Assembly (NCBI RefSeq): GCF_947499845.1
Contig: NZ_CANMPM010000021.1
Coordinates: 1-42,297, forward strand
Source: an uncultured Pseudokineococcus sp.
Lineage (GTDB): Bacteria; Actinomycetota; Actinomycetes; Actinomycetales; Quadrisphaeraceae
DNA length: 42,297 nucleotides
Direction: 5' to 3'
Positions 21,544 to 29,764 of this stretch are shown here, piece by piece (position 1 is the first letter of the stretch; each line of letters starts with the position of its first letter). The position numbers and the translations under genes are program-made. The notes below the pieces were generated by a model that was not told the origin of the DNA, ran no database searches, and saw only the letters and a list, made by a program, of their open reading frames with translations.

Positions 21544-22497
21544 TCAGGCCACGCGGCTGCGGAGCGGCTCGCCCGCCAGCGCGCGGGCCGCCTCCTCCGC
21601 CGCCAGCCGCTGCAGGTCCGCCACCGAGTCGTCGGAGAAGAACGCCGCGTGCGGGGTGAGGAGGACGCCGGGCAGGTCCCGCAACGGGTGGTCGTCGGGC
21701 AGCGGCTCGGGCTCCACCACGTCGAGAGCGGCGCCGCCCAGGTGCCCCGAGACCAGGGCGTCGGTCAGCGCCGCCGTGTCCACGAGGCCGCCGCGCGCGG
21801 TGTTGACGAGCACCGCCCCGGGGCGCATCGCCGCCAGCGCCGCGGCGTCGACCAGGTGGTGGGTCTGCGGGGTCAGCGGCGCGTGCAGGGAGACGGCGTG
21901 CGAGCGGGCCAGCAGCTCCGGCAGCTCGACCGGCTCGACCCCCTGGGCGCTCAGCACGGCCGGGTCGGCGTAGGGGTCCGAGGCGAGCACGGTGAAGCCG
22001 AAGGGCGCCAGCCGCCGGGCGAGCGCCAGGCCGATCCGCCCGGTGCCGACGAGGCCGACGGTGGTGGAGGCGAAGCCGGGCAGCGGGCTCAGGTCCGTGG
22101 CCCGGCCCCAGCCGTGCTCGCGCACGACGGCGTCGTAGCGGGTGAGCTTGCGCAGCAGCGCCAGCAGGCAGGCGGCGGCGTGGTCGGCGACCGTCTCGCT
22201 GCCGTAGTCGGGCACGTTGGCGACGGCCACGCCGGCGGCGCGGGCGGCGTCGAGGTCGACGTTGTCGTAGCCGATGCCGTACCGGACGACCGTGGCGCCG
22301 GGCGCCATCGCCCGCAGGACCGCCGCGGTGACCGGGGCGAAGTTGACGAGCGCCACGTCGGCGCCGGTGACCGCCTCGACCGTCTCGGCCTCGGTGCGGC
22401 AGGAGTGCTCGGCGAACTCCGCCCCGGCGGCCCGGGCGACCGCCCGCTCGCGGTCCACGGAGCCGAACGCCTGGTCGGTGACGACGAGGCGGCTCAC
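21544..22497 (-). CDS. D-2-hydroxyacid dehydrogenase (C-terminal-binding-protein type)
   Basis: A 317-residue NAD-dependent D-isomer-specific hydroxyacid dehydrogenase. The catalytic lid has RYGIGYDNVDLDAARAAGV and VPDYGSETVADHA. The nucleotide fold carries GLVGTGRIGLALARRL. The catalytic Arg is in NTARGGLVD, Glu in LDVVEPEPLP and His in LTPHAAFFSDD. The family reduces 2-oxoacids such as glyoxylate, hydroxypyruvate or sugar-acid products; the substrate here is unknown. GTG 22497 overlaps the stop of the FAH-fold gene (GTGA). Confidence 0.88.
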   Translation of the reverse strand: MSRLVVTDQAFGSVDRERAVARAAGAEFAEHSCRTEAETVEAVTGADVALVNFAPVTAAVLRAMAPGATVVRYGIGYDNVDLDAARAAGVAVANVPDYGSETVADHAAACLLALLRKLTRYDAVVREHGWGRATDLSPLPGFASTTVGLVGTGRIGLALARRLAPFGFTVLASDPYADPAVLSAQGVEPVELPELLARSHAVSLHAPLTPQTHHLVDAAALAAMRPGAVLVNTARGGLVDTAALTDALVSGHLGGAALDVVEPEPLPDDHPLRDLPGVLLTPHAAFFSDDSVADLQRLAAEEAARALAGEPLRSRVA

Positions 22498-23705
22498 GCC
22501 AGGAGCCCCCGCTCGGCCAGGTTCCGCATCAGGGCGGTGATCCCGAAAGTCCACTCCGGCGCCTCCTCGGCGGCGGTGACGGTGTTCACGAGCGCGCCGA
22601 GCCGGGGCGAGCTGATGACGACGACGTCGTCGCGGGCGTGGGTGAACCCCTCGCCCGTGGCGTACCGGTCCTGCGTGGGGGCGAACATCGTGCCGGTGAA
22701 GAGCACGAAGCCGTCGGGGTACTGGTGGTGGCGCCCGCGGGCGTGGGCCACGAGGTCGAGCAGGTCGCGGCTCATCTCCCGCATCGAGCTGGCACCCACC
22801 AGCTCGAAGCCGTCCGCCCCGGTGACCCGCAGCGACACCTCCGCCTCGCGGACGTCGTCGAGGCCGAAGCCGTCGTCGAAGAGCCGCAGGAACGGCCCGA
22901 GCGCGCACGAGGCGTTGTTGTCCTTCGCCTCGGTGAGCAGCAGGGCGCTGCGCCCCTCGAAGTCGCGCAGGTTGACGTCGTTGCCGAGCGTCGCGGCGAC
23001 GGGGGCGCCGGCGGCGGTGACCGCCAGGACGACCTCGGGCTCCGGGTTGTTCCAGGTGGACCGCTCGAGCACCCCGACCTGCGCGCCCGCGCCGACCGCC
23101 GACAGGACGGGGGCCTTCGTGAAGACCTCGGGGTCGGGGCCGATGCCCACCTCGAGGTACTGCGACCACAGCCCCTCGGCGATCAGCACCTCCTTGACGC
23201 GCTCGGCCTCCGGGCTGCCGGGCCGCACCGCGGAGACCGTCCCGCCCACGGCGGCGACGACGCGGGCGCGCACCTCCTCGGCGGCGGCCGGGTCGCCGCC
23301 GGTGCGCTCCTCGATCACGCGCTCGAGCATGCTGCGGACGAAGGTCACCCCCGCGGCCTTGACCACCTGCAGGTCGACGGGCGCCAGCAGGCGAGCCGCT
23401 CCCGGGCGCCGGGCGAGGGTGTCGGCGAGGACCTCCTCCAGCGACCAGCTGCGGCCCCCCGGCGCCGACGCGACGACGTCGACGACGTCCGGGCGCTCGA
23501 GGAGGGCGGACGTGGTGGGTGCGAGCGCGCTGAGGTCGACGACCCGGTCGCCGCGGACCGCGACGACGCAGGGCCCGCCCACCTCCGGGTCCAGCACGCG
23601 GCCCACGAGGGCGGCGCGCGCCGCGTCCTCGGGCAGCAGCGCCCCCGGCTCGACCACCTCGTGCGGCGGCCGAGCGCGCGGCGGCGCCTGATCGACGTCG
23701 ATCAT
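22494..23705 (-). CDS. FAH-family 2-keto-3-deoxypentonate dehydratase-like (XylX/KdxD type)
   Basis: A 403-residue fumarylacetoacetate-hydrolase-fold protein. The metal site is visible in NNPEPEVVLAV (E-x-E) and GNDVNLRDFEGRSALLL, then TEAKDNNASCALGPFLRLFD. This extended pattern, and the length near 400 rather than about 250-280, match the 2-keto-3-deoxy-D-xylonate dehydratases of the Weimberg pathway, which form KGSA. The KGSADH-like gene downstream supports that. ATG 23705 starts the frame; the ribosome-binding site is weak. A 102-bp gap separates it from the crotonase gene upstream. Confidence 0.82.
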   Translation of the reverse strand: MIDVDQAPPRARPPHEVVEPGALLPEDAARAALVGRVLDPEVGGPCVVAVRGDRVVDLSALAPTTSALLERPDVVDVVASAPGGRSWSLEEVLADTLARRPGAARLLAPVDLQVVKAAGVTFVRSMLERVIEERTGGDPAAAEEVRARVVAAVGGTVSAVRPGSPEAERVKEVLIAEGLWSQYLEVGIGPDPEVFTKAPVLSAVGAGAQVGVLERSTWNNPEPEVVLAVTAAGAPVAATLGNDVNLRDFEGRSALLLTEAKDNNASCALGPFLRLFDDGFGLDDVREAEVSLRVTGADGFELVGASSMREMSRDLLDLVAHARGRHHQYPDGFVLFTGTMFAPTQDRYATGEGFTHARDDVVVISSPRLGALVNTVTAAEEAPEWTFGITALMRNLAERGLLA

Positions 23706-23807
23706 CGGACCAGCATCCCTTCGTCGTGCGTCCTGCGGTGGGGAGCGTGCGGAGCGGCCCGGCGCGCGGGCCCCCGGCCGGGCGGTCAGCGACCGGCGGC
23801 ACGGCCC

Positions 23808-24629
23808 TCAGCGGCCGGGGAACACGGGCCGGCGGCGGTCGAGGAAGGCGCTGACGCCCTCGGCGAAGTCCTCGCTGCCGTAGACCGTCCGGTAGACGTC
23901 GTCGTGCTCCACCGCGGCCGCCCGGTCGTCCAGGCGCCGGCCGAGCTCCTTCGCCGCGGCGATCGACACCGGCGAGCACTGCTGCACCCGCTCCAGCACC
24001 TGCTGCTCGACGCCGGCGAGCTCAGCCCGCTCGACGACGCCGGTGACGAGCCCGGCCGCCCGCGCCTCCTCCGCGGAGGCGAGGCGACCGGTGAGCAGCA
24101 GCTCGGTGGTCATCGCCCGGCCCAGCGACGCCCGCAGCCGCGAGGTCGTGCCCGGGGAGACGCAGTTGCCGAGCGTGCGCGCCACCGGGGCGCCGAAGCG
24201 CGCCGACGGCGTCGCGTACACCAGGTCGCAGCAGGCCACGACCGCGAGGCCGCCCCCGACCGCGGGGCCGTCGACGAGGGCGAGCACCGGCACGTCCAGC
24301 GCCCGGACCGCGGACAGCACCCGCGTGATCTCCCGCTCGTACGCCACGCCGTCGTCGCCGCTGCGGACGGCGACGAGGTCGGCGACGTCCGTGCCGGCCG
24401 CGAAGGCCTCCCCGGCCCCGGTGATGCTGACGAGGCGCACGGACGGGTCGGCCGCGACCTCCTCGCACGCCGTCGCCAGCTCCTCGTACATCGCGGTCGT
24501 CAGCGCGTTGCGCGCCCGCGGGTTGTCCAGGACGACCCGGGCGAGCACCCCCTCGCGCTCGAGCCGGGTGCGCCCGGGACGGGGGGCGGCGCCGTCGCCG
24601 GCCGCCGCCCCCGCCGCCGGCTCGCTCAC
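23808..24629 (-). CDS. Crotonase-fold protein 1 (one catalytic Glu lost)
   Basis: A 273-residue enoyl-CoA hydratase/isomerase-fold protein. The oxyanion-hole motifs are kept (AFAAGTDVADL, GPAVGGGLAVVACCD). The glutamate equivalent to rat E144 is replaced: the family PEI/PEV reads APVARTLGNC. The second glutamate (rat E164) is kept in MTTELLLTG. Simple hydration of an enoyl-CoA is therefore doubtful; isomerase, decarboxylase or hydrolase chemistry is possible. GTG 24629 overlaps the RraA stop. It is a paralogue of the crotonase at 33439-34251. Confidence 0.85.
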   Translation of the reverse strand: MSEPAAGAAAGDGAAPRPGRTRLEREGVLARVVLDNPRARNALTTAMYEELATACEEVAADPSVRLVSITGAGEAFAAGTDVADLVAVRSGDDGVAYEREITRVLSAVRALDVPVLALVDGPAVGGGLAVVACCDLVYATPSARFGAPVARTLGNCVSPGTTSRLRASLGRAMTTELLLTGRLASAEEARAAGLVTGVVERAELAGVEQQVLERVQQCSPVSIAAAKELGRRLDDRAAAVEHDDVYRTVYGSEDFAEGVSAFLDRRRPVFPGR

Positions 24630-25312
24630 CTGGTGCTCTCGTCGAGCTCCCAGCCGAGCCGCTCGTACAGCGCCCGACGGCCGCCCTTGTCGTTCTCGTT
24701 CTCCTGGCGCGCGTACTTGGCCACCAGCTCGGCGTGCTCGCGCGGCACCGCGACGACGCCGTCGCCGTCGCCCACGACGATGTCGCCGGGCTTGATCTGG
24801 ACGTTGCCGATGGTCACCGGCACGCCGTAGGTCTCGTACTCCACGCGGCCCTGCGTCATCGCCTGGTTGCGCCACCGGGCGAAGATGGGGACGCCCTGGG
24901 CGATGCACTCGTCCCGGTCGCGCGCCCCGCCGGAGGTGACGACGGCCGCGGCGCCCTTGGAGTGCATGTCAAGGGAGTTGTACGAGCCGATCTCCCCGCA
25001 GCCGGCGTCGGGGGACTCCAGCACGACGATGTCACCGGTCTTCAGCTCGGTGTCCCACGGCTGGATCTGCACCTCCTTGTACCAGTAGCCGCGCGCCCAC
25101 TCCGTGTACTCGTCCCCGGTGATCTGCGGGACCTGCTTCTGCGTGACCCGCGACCTCACCGTGAAGGCCGGGCCGCAGAAGCGCATGCCCTCGGCGATCG
25201 GCATGATCGACCGGTCGACGCTGCCCTTGCCGGGCATGCCGATCCAGTCCAGGCCGTCGCGCACGTCCGCCACGCGCAGTCCCTCGAACAGCTGGGCGAT
25301 CTCGTCGCTCAC
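24626..25312 (-). CDS. RraA-like protein 1 (HMG/CHA aldolase superfamily)
   Basis: About 228 residues of the RraA/HMG-aldolase fold. EGLRVADVRDGLDWIGMPG opens the domain, and the Arg-Asp pair that binds oxoacid and metal in class II pyruvate aldolases is present (VTSGGARDRDEC), as is GDIVVGDGDGVVAVP. Such proteins are often misnamed RNase E regulators; here the context is catabolic. GTG 25312 has AGGAG 4 nt upstream; ATG 25327 is an alternative with no ribosome-binding site. It is the closest paralogue of the gene at 28322. The reaction is unknown. Confidence 0.85.
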   Translation of the reverse strand: MSDEIAQLFEGLRVADVRDGLDWIGMPGKGSVDRSIMPIAEGMRFCGPAFTVRSRVTQKQVPQITGDEYTEWARGYWYKEVQIQPWDTELKTGDIVVLESPDAGCGEIGSYNSLDMHSKGAAAVVTSGGARDRDECIAQGVPIFARWRNQAMTQGRVEYETYGVPVTIGNVQIKPGDIVVGDGDGVVAVPREHAELVAKYARQENENDKGGRRALYERLGWELDESTR

Positions 25313-25383
25313 GTCACTCCTCGTCATCGATGTGGGTCGTCGTGGATCTGTGGTGCGGGTGGTGCGTCCAAGAGGCCGTCGGC

Positions 25384-26886
25384 TCACCAGTCGACGGCCG
25401 TGTAGGTGGTCTCGGTGTACTCGAGCAGGCCCTCCTGGCTCCCCTCCCTGCCGAGCCCGCTCTCCTTGACGCCGCCGAACGGCGCCGCCGGGTCGGACAC
25501 GAGGCCGCGGTTGACGGCGACCATGCCCGCCTCCAGCCTCTCCGCCGTCCGCAGCGCGCGGGAGAGCTCCCCGGCGTAGACGTAGGCGACGAGGCCGTGC
25601 TCGGTGTCGTTCGCCAGCGCGACGGCCTCGTCGTCGTCGTCGACGACGACGAGCGGGGCCACGGGGGCGAAGACCTCCTCGGCCAGCACCGCGGAGCCGG
25701 CGGGCACGTCGGCCAGCACCGTGGGCGGGTAGAAGCAGCCGGGGCCGTCGGGCGCCGCGCCGCCGAGCAGGAGGCGCGCGCCGCGGTCGACGGCGTCGTC
25801 CACGAGTCGCGCGGCCTTCTCCACCGCGGCGCGGTCCACGAGGGGCCCGCACCCGGTCGCCGGGTCGGCGCCTCGGCCGACGACGACCGCGCCCATCCGC
25901 CGGGTGAGGCCGGCGGCGAACTCCTCCGCGAGGCTGCGGTGCACGTAGAAGCGGTTGGCCGCCGTGCACGCCTGCCCGCCGCCGCGCATCTTCGCCACCA
26001 TCGCGCCGTCCAGCGCCGCCTCGACGTCGCTGCCCTCGAGCACGAGGAAGGGGGCGTTGCCGCCGAGCTCCATGGCGCACCGGAGCACCCGGTCGGCCGC
26101 GCGGCGCAGGAGCACCTTGCCCACCTCCGTGGAGCCGGTGAAGGAGAGCACCCGGACGGCCGGGTGGCCCAGGAGCGCGTCGACGACGGGCGCCGGGTCC
26201 GACGTCGTCACCACGCCCAGCGCGCCGTCCGGCAGGCCCGACTCGCGCAGCAGGTCCGCCAGCAGCATCGCCGTCAGGGGCGTCTGCTCGGCCGGCTTGA
26301 GCACCGCGGTGCAGCCGGCGGCGAGCGCCGGGGCCACCTTGCGCGTCACCATCGCGGCGGGGAAGTTCCACGGCGTCACGAGCGCGGCGACCCCGGCCGG
26401 ACGGTGGCTGACGAGGATGCGGTTGCCCCCGCCCGGCGCCCGTCCCAGCCGGCCCGGCACGCGCACCGCCTCCTCGGCGTACCAGCGCAGGAACTCGGCC
26501 GCGTAGGTGACCTCGGAGCGGGCGTCGGCCAGCGACTTGCCGTTCTCCGCGCTGATGAGCCGCGCCACCTCCTCGCCGCGCCGGGTGAAGGCCTCGAACG
26601 CGCGCTGGAGGACGCCGGAGCGCTCCCGCGGCGACGTCGCCGCCCACGCCGGCCCCGCGGCCGCGGCCGCGTCGGTCGCCGCGACGGCGTCCTCGGCCCC
26701 GGCGTCGGCCACCCGGGCGAGCACCGCGTCGGTGGCCGGGTCCAGGACGTCCAGCTCGGCGCCGGAGGCCGCCGGCCGCCAGGCGCCGCCGACGAGCAGC
26801 CCGGTGCGGGCGGGGTCGTGGCCGGCGAGGTCGGCGGCCGCGCCGCTCCCCGCCCGCTCGGTCGCCGTCAGGTCCATGGCGCTCAT
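25384..26886 (-). CDS. Succinate-semialdehyde-type aldehyde dehydrogenase
   Basis: A 500-residue NAD(P)-dependent aldehyde dehydrogenase. C307 (GGQACTAANRFYV) and E273 (AMELGGNAPF) form the active site. VTPWNFPAAMVTRKVAPALA and the C-terminal SDPAAPFGGVKESGLGREGS match GabD-like semialdehyde dehydrogenases. ATG 26886 overlaps the alcohol-dehydrogenase stop (ATGA). A likely role is oxidation of a small semialdehyde produced in this pathway; the exact substrate is not determinable. Confidence 0.88.
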   Translation of the reverse strand: MSAMDLTATERAGSGAAADLAGHDPARTGLLVGGAWRPAASGAELDVLDPATDAVLARVADAGAEDAVAATDAAAAAGPAWAATSPRERSGVLQRAFEAFTRRGEEVARLISAENGKSLADARSEVTYAAEFLRWYAEEAVRVPGRLGRAPGGGNRILVSHRPAGVAALVTPWNFPAAMVTRKVAPALAAGCTAVLKPAEQTPLTAMLLADLLRESGLPDGALGVVTTSDPAPVVDALLGHPAVRVLSFTGSTEVGKVLLRRAADRVLRCAMELGGNAPFLVLEGSDVEAALDGAMVAKMRGGGQACTAANRFYVHRSLAEEFAAGLTRRMGAVVVGRGADPATGCGPLVDRAAVEKAARLVDDAVDRGARLLLGGAAPDGPGCFYPPTVLADVPAGSAVLAEEVFAPVAPLVVVDDDDEAVALANDTEHGLVAYVYAGELSRALRTAERLEAGMVAVNRGLVSDPAAPFGGVKESGLGREGSQEGLLEYTETTYTAVDW

Positions 26887-28157
26887 GCGGCTCCCTCGGT
26901 GTCCCCCGAGGCCGCCCCGACCTCCTGGCCGTCGACCGCCAGGTCCCCGGCGTGGGCGGCCCGCAGCAGCCGCAGCGCGGCCGCCTCGTCGAGCTCGCGC
27001 GGGCTGTTCTCCACCAGCCGCCGCGCGCTCATGGACGCCGCGGCGAGGGCGGGCAGGTCGTCGGCCCCGACACCGAGCTCGGCCAGCGTGCGGGGGATGC
27101 CGATGGCGGCGACGAGGTCCGCCACCGCGCGCACGCTGCCGGCGTCCGGCCCGGTGCGCTGCGCCTCCGGGACCCCGAGGGCCTCGGCGACCTCCCGGAG
27201 GCGGTCGCCGACGACCGGGGCGACGAAGGCCATGACGTAGGGCAGGAGCAGGCCCACGCCGGTCCCGTGCGGCGTGCGCGTCAGCGCGCCCACGGGGTAC
27301 TGCACCGCGTGCGCCCCCGCGGTGCCGGCGGTGCCGAACGCCATCCCGCCGGCGAGGGCGGCCAGCGCCATGCCGCTGCGGGCCTCGAGGTCGTCGGGCA
27401 CCTCGACGCAGCGCCGCAGGTGGCGGGCGACGTGGCGGACGCCGAGCAGCGCCCAGTGGTCGGTCAGCACGCCGCGGCCGACGAAGACCCGGGCGCCGTC
27501 GAGCTCGTCGACGCGGCGGCGCACCGCGGTGAAGGCCTCCACGCAGTGGGCCAGGGCGTCGGCGCCCGCGGCGGCCGTCACCGACGGCGGGCAGGTGATC
27601 GCCAGCTCGGGGTCGACGACGGCGGTGTGCGGGACGAGGTGGCGGCTGGAGATGCCGACCTTGCTGGCGCGCTCGGCGTCGGTCACGACGGCGACGGGCG
27701 TCACCTCCGAGCCCGTGCCCGCGGTGGTGGGGACGGCGACCACGGGGGCGACCGGTCCGGGGACGCGGTCCTCGCCGTAGTAGTCCTGCGGGGTCCCCCC
27801 GTGGGCCAGGAGCACGGCGACGACCTTGGCGAGGTCCATGCAGCTGCCGCCGCCGAAGCCGACGAGGACGTCGGCGCCGTGCCGGCGGGCCTCCTCGGCG
27901 AGCGCGGCGCCGTCCTCCACCGGCAGCTCCGGCGCCGCCCGGTCGTGGACGGCCACGGCGAGCCCGGCGGCCCGCAGGCCGTCGACGAGCTGCCCCGTCG
28001 CCGGGTCCGCCCCGAGGCGGGGGTCCGTGACGACGAGCGCGCGCCGCCCGAGCCGCGCCGTCGCCGCGGGCACCGAGCCCCGGGTGCCGGCGCCGAAGAG
28101 CACCTCGCGCGAGCCGCGCAGGAGACCCCGGAGCGGCAGCTCACCCAGTGCGTCCAC
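26883..28157 (-). CDS. Iron-type alcohol dehydrogenase / maleylacetate reductase-like
   Basis: A 424-residue member of the group III alcohol dehydrogenase family. The nucleotide region is DVLVGFGGGSCMDLAKVVAV, then VPTTAGTGSEVTPVAVVTD. Metal-site residues appear in DALAHCVEAFTAV and AHAVQYPVGAL. The first half is maleylacetate-reductase-like. GTG 28157 follows GAGGAG by 8 nt. It is the first gene of operon 1, driven from the divergent promoter at 28.2 kb that carries two palindromic operators. It may act as an oxo/hydroxy-acid oxidoreductase; the substrate is unknown. Confidence 0.87.
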   Translation of the reverse strand: MDALGELPLRGLLRGSREVLFGAGTRGSVPAATARLGRRALVVTDPRLGADPATGQLVDGLRAAGLAVAVHDRAAPELPVEDGAALAEEARRHGADVLVGFGGGSCMDLAKVVAVLLAHGGTPQDYYGEDRVPGPVAPVVAVPTTAGTGSEVTPVAVVTDAERASKVGISSRHLVPHTAVVDPELAITCPPSVTAAAGADALAHCVEAFTAVRRRVDELDGARVFVGRGVLTDHWALLGVRHVARHLRRCVEVPDDLEARSGMALAALAGGMAFGTAGTAGAHAVQYPVGALTRTPHGTGVGLLLPYVMAFVAPVVGDRLREVAEALGVPEAQRTGPDAGSVRAVADLVAAIGIPRTLAELGVGADDLPALAAASMSARRLVENSPRELDEAAALRLLRAAHAGDLAVDGQEVGAASGDTEGAA

Positions 28158-28177
28158 GCTGACAGCTCCTCGTGCAG

Positions 28178-28193
28178 GGATCCGATCGGATCC
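28178..28193. promoter_or_regulatory. Operator O1, perfect 16-bp palindrome
   Basis: GGATCCGATCGGATCC is a perfect palindrome 21 bp upstream of the GTG of operon 1, and the half ATCCGATCGG repeats again directly after it. Its central 14-mer GATCCGATCGGATC is identical to that in O2. It is probably bound by the GntR regulator at 29084 (inference). Confidence 0.75.
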
Positions 28194-28252
28194 GATCGGG
28201 GGAACCGTGGCACGGGCGCGTGGGCCCGGTCAAGGGTCAGCGCAAGGCTTCT

Positions 28253-28270
28253 CCGATCCGATCGGATCGG
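28253..28270. promoter_or_regulatory. Operator O2, perfect 18-bp palindrome
   Basis: CCGATCCGATCGGATCGG contains the same 14-mer as O1, 76 bp away centre to centre (about seven helical turns). It fills the spacer of a possible plus-strand promoter: TTCTCC (28249-28254), 17 bp, TACGTT (28272-28277). Occupancy would block the RraA-gntR transcript. Confidence 0.75.
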
Positions 28271-28321
28271 ATACGTTCCCGATGTCGTGCACCCGGCACG
28301 TCGACGAGGACAGGAGGGGCC

Positions 28322-29053
28322 ATGACCACGAGCGAGGCGAACCCGGCGGCCGCGGCGGGCGGGACGGACGAGGTGCTGGCGCTGTTCGAGGGGCTGCGCG
28401 TCGCCGACGTGCGCGACGGGCTCGACTGGGTGGGCCTGCCCCACCGGGGCTCGGTGACGCGCGAGATCTCCTCCGTCACTCCCGGGATGTCCCTGTGCGG
28501 CAGGGCCTTCACGGTGCGCTCGCGACCGAGCGACAAGGTCGTGCCGCACGGCATCAGCCCGGAGGAGTACACCGACTGGGCTCGCGAGTACTGGTACGGC
28601 GAGGTCAACACCTCGAAGGCCTGGCGCGACCAGCTGCGCCCCGGCGACGTCGTCGTCATCGAGGGCGCCGACCTCGGGGTCGGCGAGGTCGGTTCGAACA
28701 ACTCCCTGGGCTGGCACACGCTCGGCGCGGTGGGGGTCGTCACCTCCGGGGGCGTGCGCGACGTCGACGAGTGCGTCCGCCAGGGCGTGCCGATCTTCGC
28801 CCGCTACCGATCGCAGTCGATGACGCAGGGGCGCATCGAGTTCGCGGACGCCGGCGAGCCCGTCGCGCTCGGCGACGTCCTCGTGCGCCGCGGCGACGTC
28901 GTGGTGGCGGACGGCGACGGCGTCATCGTCGTCCCGGTCGAGCGGGCCGAGGAGGTCGCCCGGTACGGTCGCCAGGAGCTCGAGAACGACAAGGCGATCC
29001 GCCGGGGCTACTACGAGACCCTGGGCTGGCCCCTGGACGAGACCGTGCGGTGA
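28322..29053 (+). CDS. RraA-like protein 2 (HMG/CHA aldolase superfamily)
   Basis: A 243-residue RraA/HMG-aldolase-fold protein with AGGAGGGG before ATG 28322. The domain starts LFEGLRVADVRDGLDWVGLP. The Arg-Asp pair is in TSGGVRDVDECVRQGVPIF and the C-terminal motif is VVADGDGVIVVP. It is closely related to protein 1 along its whole length (both have W-x-REYWY/RGYWY, SNNSLGWHT/SYNSLDMHS, and C-terminal LGW-LDE). It heads a two-gene plus-strand operon with the GntR regulator, 30 bp apart. Duplication within the locus is evident; the reason is not. Confidence 0.87.
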   Translation: MTTSEANPAAAAGGTDEVLALFEGLRVADVRDGLDWVGLPHRGSVTREISSVTPGMSLCGRAFTVRSRPSDKVVPHGISPEEYTDWAREYWYGEVNTSKAWRDQLRPGDVVVIEGADLGVGEVGSNNSLGWHTLGAVGVVTSGGVRDVDECVRQGVPIFARYRSQSMTQGRIEFADAGEPVALGDVLVRRGDVVVADGDGVIVVPVERAEEVARYGRQELENDKAIRRGYYETLGWPLDETVR

Positions 29054-29083
29054 GGCGTGGTCGGCGGGCGGAGGAGGGGCGAG

Positions 29084-29764
29084 GTGGTCGACGAGGAGGG
29101 CAGGAGCCTGCCGCTCCCGCGCGTCCGGCTCGGTGACGAGGTCTACGACCAGCTCGTCTCCCGGCTCCTCTCCCACCGCCTCGCCCCCGGCGACCGCATC
29201 ACGGTCGACGCGCTCTCGCGCGAGCTGGGCGTCTCGCAGACGCCCATCCGGGAGGCCCTGACGCGGATGGAGGCCGGGGGGGTCGTCGTCCGCACCCACC
29301 TCGCCGGGTACCGGGTGGCGCCCGAGCTGGGGCGCGAGGCCTTCGACGACCTCGTCGAGCTCCGCCTCCTCCTGGAGCCGGTCTCCGCGCGGCGCGCCGC
29401 CGGGCGCGCCGCGCCGGAGCAGCTCGAGGCCCTGCGCGAGCTCGCCGCCGCCATGGAGGCGCAGGAGGCCCCGGGGACCGAGGGCGACGGGGACTACGCC
29501 GTCTTCGCCGGTCTCGACGCCCGGTTCCACGACGCCGTGGCGGCCGCGAGCGGCAGCGGCCCGCTGCGGGAGTCCCTCACCCGGCTGCACACCCACCTCA
29601 AGCTCTTCCGGCTCTCGAGCGGGCGCCGCGTGCTCACGGAGGCGCTCACCGAGCACCGCGCCGTCGTCGACGCCATCGCCGCCGGGGACGGGGAGGCCGC
29701 GGCGGCGGCCATGCGCGAGCACGTCGAGCGCTCAGCCGCGCGCTTCGCGGCGTTCTTCGACTGA
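29084..29764 (+). CDS. GntR-family regulator with FCD domain
   Basis: A 226-residue regulator. The winged helix-turn-helix is at about 20-85 (RLLSHRLAPGDRITVDALSR then ELGVSQTPIREALTRMEAGG). The FCD ligand domain follows (about 95-225), with conserved metal-type residues in DARFHDAVA, TEHRAVVDAI and MREHVERSA. Such proteins sense small organic acids. GTG 29084 is preferred over GTG 29057 because GAGGAGGGG lies 4 nt upstream. It probably controls its own operon and operon 1 via the GATCCGATCGGATC operators. Its 3' end overlaps the convergent Gfo/Idh gene by 33 bp. Confidence 0.9.
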   Translation: MVDEEGRSLPLPRVRLGDEVYDQLVSRLLSHRLAPGDRITVDALSRELGVSQTPIREALTRMEAGGVVVRTHLAGYRVAPELGREAFDDLVELRLLLEPVSARRAAGRAAPEQLEALRELAAAMEAQEAPGTEGDGDYAVFAGLDARFHDAVAAASGSGPLRESLTRLHTHLKLFRLSSGRRVLTEALTEHRAVVDAIAAGDGEAAAAAMREHVERSAARFAAFFD

